Positions 1 to 12,451 of a stretch of 64,000 nucleotides of DNA are shown here, in pieces; position 1 is the stretch's first letter; each line of letters starts with the position of its first letter. The DNA is taken from the NCBI GenBank assembly GCA_020631735.1, contig CM036188.1, positions 12,628,214-12,692,213 on the forward strand. Reading direction: 5' to 3'. The notes beneath the pieces are model-generated. The model made no database searches. It saw only the letters and a program-made list of their open reading frames with translations, and was not told the origin of the DNA. Position numbers and translations under genes: made by a program. Source of the DNA: Saccharum officinarum (Eukaryota; Streptophyta; Magnoliopsida; Poales; Poaceae).

Positions 1-1154
1 TAGGGTTTGCAACCGGCGCGTCCGGTTCTTACGGACCGGCGCGTCCGGTCATGTGCCCAGAGAAGAACTGCGGCGGTTCGCAAGGAGGATCGGACGCTGG
101 GCGCGTCCGGTCACACACGATCGACGCGTCCGATCGTTGAAGGAGCTTACTGGACTCAACCGGACGCGAGCACTGTCACGTCCGGTCATCTTCTTAAGCG
201 CGTCCGGTCGCTGGTTTGTTGAGCGCTGCTCAGACGACCAGCGCGTCCGGTCCTTCAGGGACCAGGCGTCGTCGTCCCGCGCGTCCGGTCAGTTGACCAG
301 CGCGTCCGGTCGTTTCTTCAGTTAGCCGTTGGGCGACCAGCGCGTGGTCGTCGTTGGACACGCGCTCCGGTCGTCAGGGTTCGCGTGTTAGCCGTTGGGC
401 GACCGGCGCGTCCGGTCAGTGGGACCAGCGCGTCCGGTCACGCGCCGATTTCGGCTGTTTAAGTTTCTAACGGCTATATTCGAGGGGTACGTCTTATAAT
501 ACTCGTTGGCGGCTCAAGGCTCTCTCTCTCTCGAACATTTGACATACTTGTGAGCACTTTGAGCTAAGCACTCCCCTCCCACTCATCTCTCTTGCTTCTT
601 TGCATATTCGAAGTGAGATTGAGTGATCCAAGTGCATTTGCATTGTGAGATTGCCATCTAGTTGGCACTTGGTGGTTGATTTGCTTGCGGGATTCTTGTT
701 TCTCTTGTGGTTGCCGCCACCTAGACGGCTTGGAGCAGCTTGGAGGCGTTGGCAAGAGTTGTGATTGTTCTTGGCCACCTCCGTGATTGTGAGGGTTTGT
801 GCCTACCTCGGCGAAGCGCCAAAGGCAACGTTAGTATATTGCTCGTGTCATTGCAACCTTTTGCCATTTGGTAGGTTCTTGTGGTGCCCTTTGAGAGGCT
901 TGGTGTGAGACCGATTAGCCACCGAACCACGTGGTGAAGAGGGACACAACGGGACTAGCGTGCCGGCAAGCACGTGAACCTCGGATAAATCTTCGTGCCA
1001 TCATTCTCATTGTGTTTGATTCGATCGGTGGTTGTATATTGTGGTATTCATCTCTTGATCATATTGATTGGTTGGCTCAATACTTCGCCCTCGGTGATAC
1101 CCTCCTAACTCTCTCTTGTATTATTTTTTAGTTACCTTGCTAGCTAGTTAGTGT
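1..1154 (+). mobile_element. SIRE-type copia LTR, internal fragment (contig A)
   Basis: This matches, with many one- and few-base indels, the interior of the complete LTR further right (about 26525-27695). It contains the same run of gcgtccggtc motifs, the degraded TATA region near 488-505, and the same downstream text up to the gap. Neither LTR terminus is present. The indels break even the TATA-like motif that is clean in the other copy, which suggests poor consensus at a contig end. It is probably the upstream part of the 5' LTR of the SIRE element that resumes at 18588. Short open frames here are not genes. Confidence 0.85.
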
Positions 1155-1254
1155 NNNNNNNNNNNNNNNNNNNNNNNNNNNNNNNNNNNNNNNNNNNNNN
1201 NNNNNNNNNNNNNNNNNNNNNNNNNNNNNNNNNNNNNNNNNNNNNNNNNNNNNN
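1155..1254. other. Assembly gap (100 N)
   Basis: Exactly 100 N, the usual placeholder for a scaffold join of unknown size. It separates a SIRE LTR fragment from an unrelated Ty3 LTR. Confidence 0.99.
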
Positions 1255-3702
1255 AGAGTAGCATCAAGATAAACCACTTCCCATTTAAAGACCAATGATC
1301 AAATTGTAATAAGGATAATGAATAGCATTAACATGAGAAATTAAAATCACACAATATAATTAGAGCATAATAACAGTTATAGATCAACTATTCCATAAGA
1401 ATCCCCAAGCCGCTCGTATCCGTGAGCACGGCTAGTTATACCAGTTTTAACTCTGCGCAGAGGTGTACACTTTCACTGTAAGTCATGATTTCCAAATGAG
1501 TGGGGAGATCAAGCCCAAACACCCGAGAACCATATAAAGCCACTCAAAAGTTCGTCTAACAAGTTAGGGCATTAGATTCACTCGGCAGGCAGATGTAGAA
1601 CCCCCTTCCCTGTGCACACAACCGCAGCCTATACACACTAGGCCAGGGCTCGCAACTACACCCAACATGGCAAGCCATTCTTACGCCATTTAAGGTAACC
1701 TCTAACAAGCTAGAAAAGGTCTCTTGAACAACTAAAGCAGAGCCATATAGCCCTCACAGCTGTACTGTATATCTCGGTTATCACTTACAGATAAGTCCTT
1801 ATGGAGAGAAACCAGAGCATCAAATAATACACATGCTCTAGCCCCTTTTAACATAATAAATCATCTTAATAGTTGATTGCTTAATCCATTAATCAAATTA
1901 CAAGATCATTGTTCTTAGTTTAAGCACTAGCAATAGCTACCCATATGCATCCCAAGGTTGACAAGGAATCAAGATAACAATCACTAAGTTATAATCTCTA
2001 AGGTTGTCAAGTAAGCACATGCATATGTATGACGATTGATGTATAGGTAACAAGGATAGTCCTGTGTTATACTTGCCTTGATCAAAGCTCTCCAAGTGAT
2101 ACTGCTGACTTGGCTCAAAGTAATACTCCGAATCGTCCAAATACTGCTCACCTTCTATATTCGATCATCAATCAACAACACACATGCATCCAATCAAACA
2201 TACACGAAGCAAAACAAAGAGATATAATTAGAACAGTACACCAATAGTAACAAAAGTAATAAAAGCTTATAAAACTCTTCTACACGTTTCTACGATCACA
2301 CAGACGCAAAGATCACCAAATTCGGAGTTAAAACGTGAAAGTTATGAATTTTCTAAGATTTCTATAGATAAATAAATACTTAATTATAACTCGAAAAATA
2401 AATTATCAAAACTAACTGTACAACTACACTAACATGTAGAGCTCGCAAATACGAACCTAACGCAATTTGAACGGATCAAATCGGAGTTAAAACGAAGATT
2501 TTATGACCAAAACAATTCTAGTGGCAAAACTGTAAATACCTAAAATATTTTTGATTTACCGAGGAGAAAATACGCTTTCAAAACGCGAAAACGCTTTTCG
2601 GCAATTACGCTTAGGACGGCGGGTTTTAATCTGAAAAGTCTAGGGCTCTTTATCAATTTTCCCGCGAAGGGGTATCTTCTAATCCTACCCTTTCGAATCA
2701 CCAGATGGACGGAGCTACCAATTCAATCAAGAAGAGAGAGAAGATGAAGCCTGCATCACACCACTCCGCCGGTGGCCGCCATGGCCGACGCCATGAGCCC
2801 CGCCGGAGAGCTTCGGCTCCGCCTTTTCGACCACCATTCAACCCGCCACCAACTCCAATCGAAAGAGAAGTGAACCCGATCTATTCTAGACAGTTTGGAT
2901 GCACTAAATCGAACCAAGAAGAGAACGCGGCTCGGAGGAAACGGTAGCGCCATGGCCGGCCCCGGTGAGCTCCAATTCTCCGATACAACGCACAAAAGCT
3001 CCAATAGAAAGCATTGGGAGGAAGAGGAGGAGACAACAAACTTACTCAAGCCAAGAAATTGACCTCCAATCCACCTTAGAACCCACTAGCCGACCGTCGC
3101 CCGCCTCCACAAATCTTGAACCCTAAAAACCCTATTCCTCGTGATAGAACTCGCGACTTAGGGGAAAAACGGAAAGAGGAGGGTCACAGCTCCCTATTTA
3201 TAACCCACAAACCACCGAAATCGGTAGGATTCCTAGTTAACACGGCAAAGACCGACGGCGGCTTCGTAGAGTTCGGTCCGGTCACGATTCAAGAGGAAGA
3301 AGATGTCTGACAGGTGGCCCCCACCCGTCAGCGAAACAAGGAGAGAAGGCGCGGCTGGGCGGGCTCGACTGGTTACTGGGGCTCGGCTGCTGGGCCGCTG
3401 CGGCGCTGGGCGGCCCACGCGGGCAAGCGCGAGTAAGCAGGCCTTCCGACGGCTTTCGGGCCGAGAAGGTAAGAAGGTAAGTTGTTTTCTTTTTTTTTTC
3501 TTTTGTTTCTTTTCTTTTCTAATTTTCCAAACACATTTTCAAATCAAATTTTCCTAAACCAAATCAAATAAAACAAATATATCCACACCACAAAATAAAA
3601 TAAATGCAACAACATGAATGCATCACCAAATAGTTTTCAAAATTTTAATTCCCTTTCTCTAAATTATTTAAAATTTGTTACTTCTAAAATTTGGGTGTTA
3701 CA
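1255..3702 (-). mobile_element. 3' LTR (truncated) of deleted Ty3 element, copy B
   Basis: Read on the minus strand, the LTR starts at 3702 with TGTAACACCC and runs to the gap. It aligns along its length with the 5' LTR of the same element at 7411-10272. The last approximately 395 bp, including the terminal ...GTGTGACA, are lost in the gap, so the target duplication cannot be tested. A TATA-like TTATAAATAGG lies on the minus strand near 3193-3203. Many single-base indels relative to the other copies cluster in this contig-end region. The small open frames in it, such as 2756-3049, are frames within the LTR GC-rich leader. Confidence 0.88.
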
Positions 3703-3722
3703 AATTCTACCCCCCTTAAAAG
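3703..3722 (-). promoter_or_regulatory. Polypurine tract of Ty3 element, copy B
   Basis: On the minus strand the sequence reads TTTAAGGGGGGTAGAATT immediately before TGTAACACCC. This is the expected plus-strand DNA primer of a Ty3 retrotransposon and fixes the 3' LTR start. Confidence 0.85.
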
Positions 3723-3747
3723 AATCTCGTCCTCGAGATTGAACTGC

Positions 3748-5866
3748 TTACTCAAATAACTGCGGATATGATTTTCTCAATTCATCCTCTCTTTCCCAAG
3801 TTGCCTCTGCCTCTGAATATCGATTCCACTGCACTTTGCACATCTTAATAACCCGACTTCGAGTAACTCTCTCAGCGGTTTCTAAAATCTTGATCGGAAA
3901 CTCTTCATATGTAAGATCTTCCTTAACAGTCAACTCTTCTAAAGGTATCTGCTCCTCAGGCACACGCAAACACTTCTTAAGTTGTGAAACATGGAACACA
4001 TCATGTACTCCAGATAAATTCTCAGGCAACTCTAATTGATAAGCAACTTCCCCACGTCTAGTAATAACTTTAAATGGTCCAACATACCTTGGTGCTAGTT
4101 TACCTTTCATGTTAAACCTCTTCACACTTTTCATAGGTGACACCTTCAAATAAACATAATCACCTACCTCAAAAACTAAATCTCTTCTTCTATTGTCAGC
4201 ATAACTCTTCTGACGAGACTGTGCTACTCTCAAATTCTCACGAATCACTCGCACTTGATCTTCTGCGTTTCTAAGAACATCTGTACCAAACACCTGAGAT
4301 TCACCTGTCTGATCCCAAAACAATGGAGTTCTACACTTACGTCCATACAAAGCTTCAAATGGTGCCATCTTAAGACTCTGTTGATAACTATTATTGTAAG
4401 AAAATTCTGCATAAGGCAAACTCTTATCCCAACTAGTTCCATATTGCAATGCACAAGCTCTCAACATATCCTCTAATACCTGGTTGGTCCTTTCAGTCTG
4501 TCCATCTGTCTGTGGATGATATGCTGTACTAAAATTCAATTTTGTTCCCAATGATTCATGCACAGCTTTCCAAAAATGCGACGTAAACTGCGATCCTCGA
4601 TCAGATACAATCTTCTTTGGAACTCCATGCAAACATACTATCCTCTCCATATACAACTCTGCCAATTTTGGTCCACGGTAAGTAGTCTTAACTGGTATAA
4701 AATGAGCAACTTTAGTTAACCGATCTACAATCACCCAAATAGAGTCATAACCTTTCTGAGTACGAGGTAACCCTACTATAAAGTCCATACCAACTTCCTC
4801 CCACTTCCATTCAGGAATCTTCATTGGTTGCAACAATCCAGCAGGTCTCTGATGCTCTGCTTTCACCCTCTGACAAGTGTCACACAATGCCACATACTCA
4901 GCCACATCTCGCTTTAATCCAACCCACCAATATTTCTGTTTCAGATCCAAATACATCTTAGTACTACCAGGATGAATAGAATAAGCTGACTCATGAGCTT
5001 CGCGAAGAATTGCTTGTCTAACAGTTTGATCCTCAGGTACACACAGCCTCTTTCCAAACCACAAAATTCCATTATCATCCATTCGAAAGCCTGGTGACTT
5101 ACCAATCACTATATCTTCCGCTATCTTCTTTAGTTTCTCATCCTTCAACTGACCCTTGTAAATTTCTTGCTCTAAGGTAGGCTCTATCACTAATTCCATT
5201 GTATTAGTAACAATTCCTAAATTCAAATATTCAAATTCAGCACATAACTCACTAGTCATAGTCAATGTCTGTATCTCATTGACATAGCTTTTCCTACTAA
5301 GAGCATCAGCTACTACATTAGCCTTACCAGGATGATAGTGTATCTCAATATCATAATCCTTAATCAATTCTAACCATCTGCGTTGCCTCAAATTCAGATC
5401 TGACTGAGTGAAAATATACTTCAAACTCTTATGATCAGTGTATATATCACTCTTATGTCCAATCAAATAATGTCTCCAAATCTTTAAAGCATGAACTACA
5501 GCTGCTAACTCCAAATCATGTGTAGGATAATTCAACTCATGCTTTCTCAACTGCCTAGATGCATAAGCCACAACTCTGCCTTCTTGCATAAGAACACATC
5601 CCAAACCTTGACGAGAAGCATCACAATAAATAGAAAACTTCTTACTCAAAGCTGGCAAAACCAATACAGGCACTGTAGTCAACCTCTTCTTCAATTCTTC
5701 AAAACTAGCTTGACATTTATCAGACCACACAAACTTGTCATTCTTCTCTAACAGAGATGTCATAGGTTTAGCAAGTTTAGAAAACCCTTCAATGAACCGT
5801 CTGTAATATCCAGCTAACCCAAGAAACTGCGAATCTCGCTAGCATCAGTAGGTGGTTTCCAATTCA
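3748..5866 (-). CDS. Ty3 pol remnant: RT tail, RNase H, integrase, chromodomain-like end (copy B)
   Basis: The open 671-codon part (3748-5763) has an RNase H domain with acidic residues at D48, E85, D110 and D153. It is followed by an HHCC zinc finger (H257, H264, C294, C297) and an integrase core D327, D388, E424 with 35-residue spacing between the last two. The C-terminus ends in a chromodomain-like VQWN...ATWERE stretch, which suggests a Tekay-like chromovirus. Homology continues upstream to about 5866 ([21 protein letters not shown], the connection after RT), but a one-base deletion near 5815-5817 breaks the frame. Protease and the RT catalytic core with YVDD are absent, so this is not a complete pol. 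The tail abuts the polypurine tract. Confidence 0.9.
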
Positions 5867-6516
5867 ATAGATAAGCAAAATCTGATTTCTCTGGGCAAAT
5901 TCCAATTTCAGTAACTCAGTAAAACTGTCATATCTCGAGCTACAGACGTCCAATTCAGATGATCTTTACATGGTTGGAAAGCTTACAAAATTATCTACAA
6001 CTTTTATTCACAACACTTCTTCTGATTCTGTCAATAAATTGGCCAAAAACTGAACTTAACCGAAACTGTTTCAAAATTCCAGACTGTGCAGTAACTCCAA
6101 CTTGAAACAGGTATATCTCTTAGCTCATAATTGATATTAAGGTGATTCTTGCGGGGTTGGAAAGATATAAAAGTCTAATTATTCCCAGTAAAATTTCTTG
6201 AATTTCTCATGAACGGATTTTAAGTTATTTCTAAAACATCCCAGACTGATCCAAAAATCAGCAAAGGACAGAACTAAGTTAACCTCATATTCAACTAATA
6301 TATTTTGATCAAACTTAATATTCTTAACCATGGAACTTGTAGGCATGTCCACAGAACTCCAGCACACATTACAAAGATCCAAATCACACATTATCATAAT
6401 AACAATCCATCAATCACACAATTGTTCACACCACAAACTGACTCTTAAAACAATCCAAACTTAAAGTTAACTCGCAACTACTATCGTTCCTATTACATAG
6501 GGATTTTTCCTATTGC
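5867..6516 (-). other. Non-coding spacer between gag-position ORF and pol remnant, copy B
   Basis: No supported reading frame is present. The spacer contains two diverged copies of an A/T-rich unit built around CTTTCCAAC. Similar units occur inside the unrelated-looking element at 33361-33640. It marks the internal deletion that removed protease and most of RT. Confidence 0.6.
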
Positions 6517-7221
6517 CTAATTAAGCTTCTCATAAATCTTGGGACGACCTAACTCCGCCCTTAATTGGTCAATCTCCTTATAAGCTTGCTCCTTAAGTTC
6601 TTTTTCCTTCAGCAACTCATCCTTCAAATCCACCTCATGGAGAGCCAATTCTCGAGCTAATCCCACCGTAGCTTGTAAAGTCAAGGAGGAATCATCTGCA
6701 GGCGGCACGGTCCAAATACCCTTGTCATGTATGAAACAAGGAAAATGCCGAAGTGCACCCTTTAACGTCTTGTCCGAGCGTAGACCATGGTAGTAAACAA
6801 ATGCATTGAAAGCGACATCCTCCATGCTTGTCTCCACGGTTGCCCGGCTCACTCTGGTAATGAACTTTGACTCCACCTTAGGCTCCTTAGTGGTAGGATC
6901 CCTTTTCTTAACCCATAACTCTGTTTCCCAATAGGAATCCATCCATGGATGACTATACTCTGCACTACGATACTCCAACGTAGCTTCCCAGTCGTAGTAG
7001 TAGTTGTCCAAGGTTCTTGTCAACATGTCATGAAAGAAAGCATCAGCTTTAGGAACCATGATATGAAACTTCGTAGTCCACCCCATAACTACATCCTCCA
7101 TTGGTGTATCACCAATTCTTGATTCAGCATCAGATAGCTCTTGATCACCATCTTCATACGGCTCCTGAGGTTTGAAACGAGCAACGTACTGTGCAGCTGA
7201 CAGACGGGGATGAGGAGGCAT
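6517..7221 (-). CDS. Unrecognised 234-residue ORF in gag position of Ty3 element, copy B
   Basis: An uninterrupted frame starts at an ATG about 190 bp downstream of the LTR and ends in TAA/TAG-rich sequence. It lies where gag should be and runs in the same direction as pol. Visible features are an acidic N-terminal stretch (residues about 20-45), a Trp/Tyr-rich middle (WDSYWETELWV-like segments around 93-106) and a charged, Leu/Glu/Lys-rich C-terminal 50 residues likely to form a coiled coil. No CCHC zinc knuckle, protease motif or signal peptide is visible. I do not recognise the family. It could be a highly diverged or replaced gag, or a captured host fragment. The same ORF recurs intact at 52722-53426 and broken at 60771-61473. 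Confidence 0.75.
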   Translation of the reverse strand: MPPHPRLSAAQYVARFKPQEPYEDGDQELSDAESRIGDTPMEDVVMGWTTKFHIMVPKADAFFHDMLTRTLDNYYYDWEATLEYRSAEYSHPWMDSYWETELWVKKRDPTTKEPKVESKFITRVSRATVETSMEDVAFNAFVYYHGLRSDKTLKGALRHFPCFIHDKGIWTVPPADDSSLTLQATVGLARELALHEVDLKDELLKEKELKEQAYKEIDQLRAELGRPKIYEKLN

Positions 7222-7394
7222 CTACAAGATTTAGACATAGATTAGATAGAATCAATGTATTTTCGCAATAGAATTAAGTAGAGGAAGCATAAAACTTTAG
7301 TAATTAACAAGGTGAAAAGAGGAAGCATGAATTAAGTGAAATATGAAGGCTATTAACGACCATTCTAACTAGGCTTGCGTCCTACAGTCAACAC

Positions 7395-7407
7395 GGCTCC
7401 GATACCA
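7395..7407 (-). promoter_or_regulatory. Primer binding site, Ty3 element copy B
   Basis: On the minus strand TGGTATCGGAGCC lies 3 nt after the LTR end. It resembles the initiator tRNA-Met primer site with one internal difference (CGG for CAG). Confidence 0.8.
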
Positions 7408-7410
7408 ATC

Positions 7411-10272
7411 TGTCACACCCATTTTTAAGGACAAAAATAGGATGTATAAAAGACTCATGTGCGCCCCAGGAACCAGTCGCACACATAAGTTGACAAATTA
7501 CAAAGTATCATCACAGTGCTTATTACATAACGAATAAGTATTTAAGACATAGTCTTGAACGATAGATAATAATAACTAATAATAATTCTTCAGCGGAAAC
7601 TCCACACAGGGACACGGTTGACTGGTTGACACCAAGACTAGTACTCATTCCGATAATCTTCCTCATTATCTTCATCTGTTATGGTGGAAATAGCAAGAGT
7701 GAGTTCATGTCGAACTCCACAAATATAACACAGGGTTCATGAGGCTCAAAAAAAAAGGCTAGACACTGTTTAACTGCGTTTAGCTTTTTAATCATATATT
7801 AGCAATTGAGTAGCATCAAGATAAACCACTTCCCATTAAAGAACCAATGATCAATTGTAATAAGGATAATGAATAGCATTAACATGAGCATAATAATAAT
7901 CAACAATAATTAAGCATGATATAACAGTTATGATCAACTATTCCATAAGAATCCCCAAGGCCGCTCGTATCCGTGAGCACGGCTAGTATACCAGTTTTTA
8001 ACTCTGCACAGAGGTGTACACTTTCACTGTAAGTCATGATTTCCAAATGAGTGGGAAGATCAAGCCCAAACACCCGAGAACCATATAAAGCCACTCAAAA
8101 GTTCGTCTAACAAGTTAGGGCCATTAGATTCACTCGGCAGGCAGATGTAGAACCCCCCTTCCCTGTGGCACAACAACCGCAGCCTATACACACTAGGCCA
8201 GGGGCTCGCACTACACCCAACATGACAAGCCATTCTTACGCCATTTAAGGTAACCTCTAACAAGCTAGAAAAGGTCTCTTGAACAACTAAAGCCAGAGCC
8301 ATATAGCCCTCACAGCTGTACTGTATATCCCGGTTATCACTTACAGATAAGTCCTTATGGAGAGAAACCAGAGCATCAAAATAATACACATGCTCTAGCC
8401 CCTTTTAACAATAATAAAATCATCTTAATAGTTGATTGCTTAATCCATTAATCAAATTACAAGATCATTGTTCTTAGTTTAAGCACTAGCAGTAGCTACC
8501 CATATGCATTCCCAAGGTTGACAAGGAATCAAGATAACAATCACTAAGTTATAATCTCTAAGGTTGTCAAGGTAAGCACATGCATATGTATGACGATTTG
8601 ATGTATAGGTAACAAGGATAGTCCTGTGTTATACTTGCCTTGATCAAAGCTCTCCAAGTGATACTGCTGACTTGGCTCAAAGTAATACTCCGAATCGTCC
8701 AAATACTGCTCACCTTCTATATTCGGTCATCAATCAACAACACACATGCATCCAATCAAACATACACGAAGCAAACAAAGAGATATAATTAGAACAGTAC
8801 ACCAATAGTAACAAAACAGTAATAAAAGCTTATAAAACTCTTCTACACGTTTCTACGATCACACAGACGCAAAGATCACCAAATTCGGAGTTAAAACGTG
8901 AAAGTTATGAATTTTCTAAGATTTCCTATAGATAAATAAATACTTAATTATAACCTCGAAAAATAAATTATCAAAACTAACTGTACAACTACACTAACAT
9001 GTAGAGCTCGCAAATACGAACCTAACGCAATTGGAACGGATCAAATCGGAGTTAAAACGAAGATTTTATGACCAAAACAATTCTAGTGGCAAAACTGTAA
9101 ATACCTGAAAACGTATTTTTGATTTAACCGAGAGAAAATATGCTTTCAAAACGCGAAAATGCTTTTCGGAAATTACGCTTAGGACGGCGGGTTTTAATCT
9201 GAAAAAGTCTAGGGGCTCTTTATCAATTTTACCCGCGAAGGGGTATCTTCTAATCCTACCCGTTGATCACCAGATGGACGGCTACCATTCAATTCAGAAG
9301 AGAGAGAAGATGAAGCCTGCCATCAACACCAACTCCGGCCGGTGGCCGCCATGGCCGACGCCATGAGCCCGTCGGAGAGCTTCGGCTCCGCCTTTTCCGA
9401 CCACCATTCAACCCGCCACCAACTCCAATCGAAAGAGGAAGTGAACCCGATCTATTCTAGACAGTTTGGATGCACTAAATCGAACCAAGAAGAGAACGCG
9501 GCTCGGAGGAAACGGTAGCGCCATGGCCGGCCCCGGTGAGCTCCAATTCTCCGATACAACGCACAAAAGCTCCAATAGAAAGCATTGGGAGGAAGAGGAG
9601 GAGACAACAAACTTACTCAAGCCAAGAAATTGACCTCCAATCCACCTTAGAACCCACTAGCCGACCGTCCGCCCGCCTCCACAAATCTTGAACCCTAAAA
9701 CCCTATTCCTCGTGATAGAACTCGCGACTTAGGGGAAAAACGGAAAGAGGAGGGTCACAGCTCCCTATTTATAACCCCAAACCACCGAAATCGGGTAGGA
9801 GTTCCTAGTTAACACGGCAAAGACCGGCGGCGGCTTCGTAGAGTTCGGTCCGGTCATGATTCAAGAGGAAGAAGATGTCTGACAGGTGGCCCCACCCGTC
9901 AGCGAAACAAGGAGAGAAGGCGCGGCTGGGCGGGCTCGACTGGTTACTGGGCTCGGCTGCTGGGCCGCTGCGGCGCTGGGCGGCCCACGCGAGCAAGCGC
10001 GAGTAAGCAGGCCTTCCGACGGCTTTCGGGCCGAGAAGGTAAGAAGGTAAGTTGTTTTCTTTTTTTTTTCTTTTGTTTCTTTTCTTTTCTAATTTTCCAA
10101 ACACATTTTCAAATCAAATTTTCCTAAACCAAATCAAATAAAACAAATATATCCACACCACAAAATAAAATAAATGCAACAACATGAATGCATCACCAAA
10201 TAGTTTTCAAAATTTTAATTCCCTTTCTCTAAATTATTTAAAATTTGTTACTTCTAAAATTTGGGTGTTACA
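7411..10272 (-). mobile_element. 5' LTR of deleted Ty3 element, copy B (2862 bp)
   Basis: On the minus strand it begins TGTAACACCC at 10272 and ends GGGTGTGACA at 7411, followed by the primer site. The 5-bp target sequence at the outer side is agcaa (10273-10277). Its partner is lost in the gap. The LTR has a GC-rich segment after the TATA box, two diverged copies of a TTTTAACTCCG unit, and a conserved block near 7960-8360 shared with other LTR families in this window. The exact reverse complement is found at 49671-52532. Confidence 0.92.
9764..9773 (-). promoter_or_regulatory. TATA box in Ty3 LTR, copy B
   Basis: Minus-strand TTATAAATAGGG lies about 500 bp into the LTR, just before the GC-rich leader-like segment. 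This is a good candidate for the U3/R promoter. Confidence 0.65.
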
Positions 10273-11075
10273 AGCAACATAAGATCTTGTCTGTACGTGA
10301 ACCTCCGGGATTTACAGTACAACTGTGAGGGCTATATGGCTCTGGCTTTAACTCGGTATGAGGACCTTTTCTAGCTTGTTAGAGGTTACCCTTGTGGCGC
10401 AAATGGGGAAAAGCAGACTGTGGATTCCTGGAACTGGTTGTATCACACAGACTGACTTTGGAAACCTAGCGGCCCTAACTTGTTAGACGAACCTTTGAAA
10501 GGCTTCATAGTGAACCCTGCTGACCTTCCTTGGAAGTGGATCAAGAGGTTAGCTACCTCGGGCGAAAGTGTAAATCACGACTCACAGTGAAAGTGTACAC
10601 CTCTGCGCAGAGTTTAATAAACTGGTATACTAGCCGTGCTCACGGACACGAGCGGCCTTGGAGACATCTACATTAAAGATGATGATTCTTGTTTTGTTAA
10701 GATGCTCATTTACTTATCGATTATACTTTATATTGATTATGTTACATTGATCATGAGTTTATGGGATCTATACTTGCTATGCTTGCGGAGTTCGACATGG
10801 ACTCACTCTTGCTATTTCCCACACCTCAGGATAGTCTGGAATTTTAGACTTGTGATCAACCAGTCAGTTTGTTCCTGTGGAGCAAAGTCTACACCCGAAG
10901 ATCGGAGTTGTTTTTCCATTGTTTGCACTATGAGGTTATGTTTATATACTAAGTACGTTATTTATTAAGCATTTGTCTCTTGGTATTACACTTATCTGCG
11001 ACTATATGTGAGATTTGACTCCTTTATTTCACATATAGTGCATATCTGGTTTCGTCCTTAAAATCGGGTGTGACA
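10273..11075 (+). mobile_element. 3' end of a Ty3-type LTR, cut by the Ty3 insertion (copy B)
   Basis: This is the downstream part of an LTR in plus orientation. It starts abruptly at the Ty3 LTR border within the block 'cgggatttacagtacaact...' and ends ...AAATCGGGTGTGACA. It resembles the matching parts of the LTRs at 29753 and 35196 but is a different family. The minus-strand Ty3 element inserted here. The missing upstream half should lie beyond that element. The frame at 10636-10968 is not a gene. Confidence 0.8.
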
Positions 11076-11086
11076 CCTATATATGT

Positions 11087-11486
11087 TATATATAAAGGAA
11101 AAACACCAGGAATATATGTAACATTCGAATCAATCATAGCTCAACAAGTCGAAAGAGAAAATAATGGAGGAGTATCATAGAAAAAATATACAGATATTGA
11201 TCAAACTCTTTCATATGCCAGATGTATTTTGAGAGTAAACTATTTCATAGAACCAGCAGCAAAAGATTATATTCAAAAATACAAAAGGGCAAAAGATGTG
11301 AAGACAAATTTGCCAGGAAGAAATACAAAAGAAGGATCTTCAAAAATACCCTCATATAAATATGTTGTGAAGACAGAAATAAAATTACTGAATAATGATC
11401 TTATTGAAAAAAAGTTAAAAGAAAAGCTTGAATCAATAATTCCTCAGTCAAAGAAAAATATAATGGAAGAAGTCTTACAGGAATAA
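11087..11486 (+). pseudogene. Decayed viroplasmin-like ORF end, endogenous pararetrovirus candidate (copy B)
   Basis: A frame with one internal stop near 11175 encodes a segment of the pattern KGKTPGIYVTFES followed about 20 residues later by a KKYTDI-like stretch. This arrangement is typical of the caulimovirus viroplasmin / RNase H1 N-terminal fold. The rest is Lys/Glu/Ile-rich and probably coiled coil, ending at a stop at 11486. Upstream sequence is cut by the LTR at 11075. Caulimovirids place this type of gene just before the pregenomic promoter, and the next region looks like one. The call is an inference from a short match. A retroelement or host RNase H1-like fragment is possible. It is broken and not expected to function. 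Confidence 0.45.
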
Positions 11487-12451
11487 GGCATGAAATAAAT
11501 GGAAAGTTTGAATCTCTCAATCAAGATTATAAAGAAAATATAAAGAGAGATTATGAAGAATATATACAAAAGACTATAAGTCAAAAATAAATATACAAAT
11601 ATCTAATAATGATAGTAATGATGACGTGTTGGATGACAACATGTTGGATATCTGAGGTCATGGACAACAGCCAGAATATTAGACTTCAAAATATATATAA
11701 ATATATATCCTTATGTTGATAAGGTGTTATCAACAATTTGGCCGTGGAAAGATAATATAATATACACATGCCTTGATTTGTGATTTGATGTTCGCACATC
11801 AATCATTTGGACGTGGAAGACTAATCCAAGATATCGCCTGAAGATAACGCCTGTCAGAGGACAGCGCAAAAGTAATATACAGTGACACCACTGTAGCCAG
11901 GACAATTATTGGAGACAGCTCACCGTCCAGCTGTCCAGGCAACAGTAGAAGACGATAATTGAATGCTTAGCCTCGAAGGCAATCCAGCAAATGAGCTCGA
12001 AGGACGCCAGAAGATAAGAAGGAAGGCAATCCAGAAGGCTCCTCTCGCTCTTTAAAAACAGAAGCCCGACGCCTGCATTCAGCATCCATCCACTCACCAC
12101 CCACGCATTCATCGAATCCGAAGACACACCACACCCACTCCACTATACACCATGAAGACATGATCTCAGAGACTCTCTGAGCTCATCCACCACCACATCT
12201 AATTAGCCACCTAATTAGTACTACTCCACCAGTGTTATAAATTAGAGAATAAAGGAAGTCCCTGTGATCTTCCTGCGCTTGTAAGGTAACCTCTAAGGTT
12301 TGTGGTAAGTGCTTGGAGTTTTTCGAAAGGGAAAGCCGTATGTAAGCTTGCTCTGTGAAAATGAATTAAGCTTTCCTGTTTTAATCCTTGTTTTCCTTTA
12401 AACTCGTTCATATGGGGCGATGTCTCTATGCTATGGACCCTATAGAAGAAA
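11487..12451 (+). promoter_or_regulatory. Pararetrovirus-like promoter and leader start (copy B)
   Basis: After an AT-rich tail there is a region rich in short direct and inverted repeats, then a TATA-like CTCTTTAAAAAC near 12048, then AATAAA near 12247, roughly 190 bp further on. A promoter followed within 200 bp by a poly(A) signal is the arrangement of a terminally redundant pregenomic RNA. No confident reading frame is present, and frames such as 11906-12127 on the minus strand are incidental. The leader is interrupted by a solo LTR and resumes at 15583. Confidence 0.4.
12447..12451. repeat. Target duplication AGAAA, left side of solo LTR (copy B)
   Basis: agaaa flanks the LTR here and again at 15578-15582, a perfect 5-bp duplication. 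Confidence 0.85.

Noticed and set aside
12144..12160. CACTATACACC as the second end of the CACTA-type element
   Set aside because: It has no subterminal CGGTCGCTA-type repeats beside it, the match to the 41082 terminus is only about 9 bases, and it falls in the virus-like leader.
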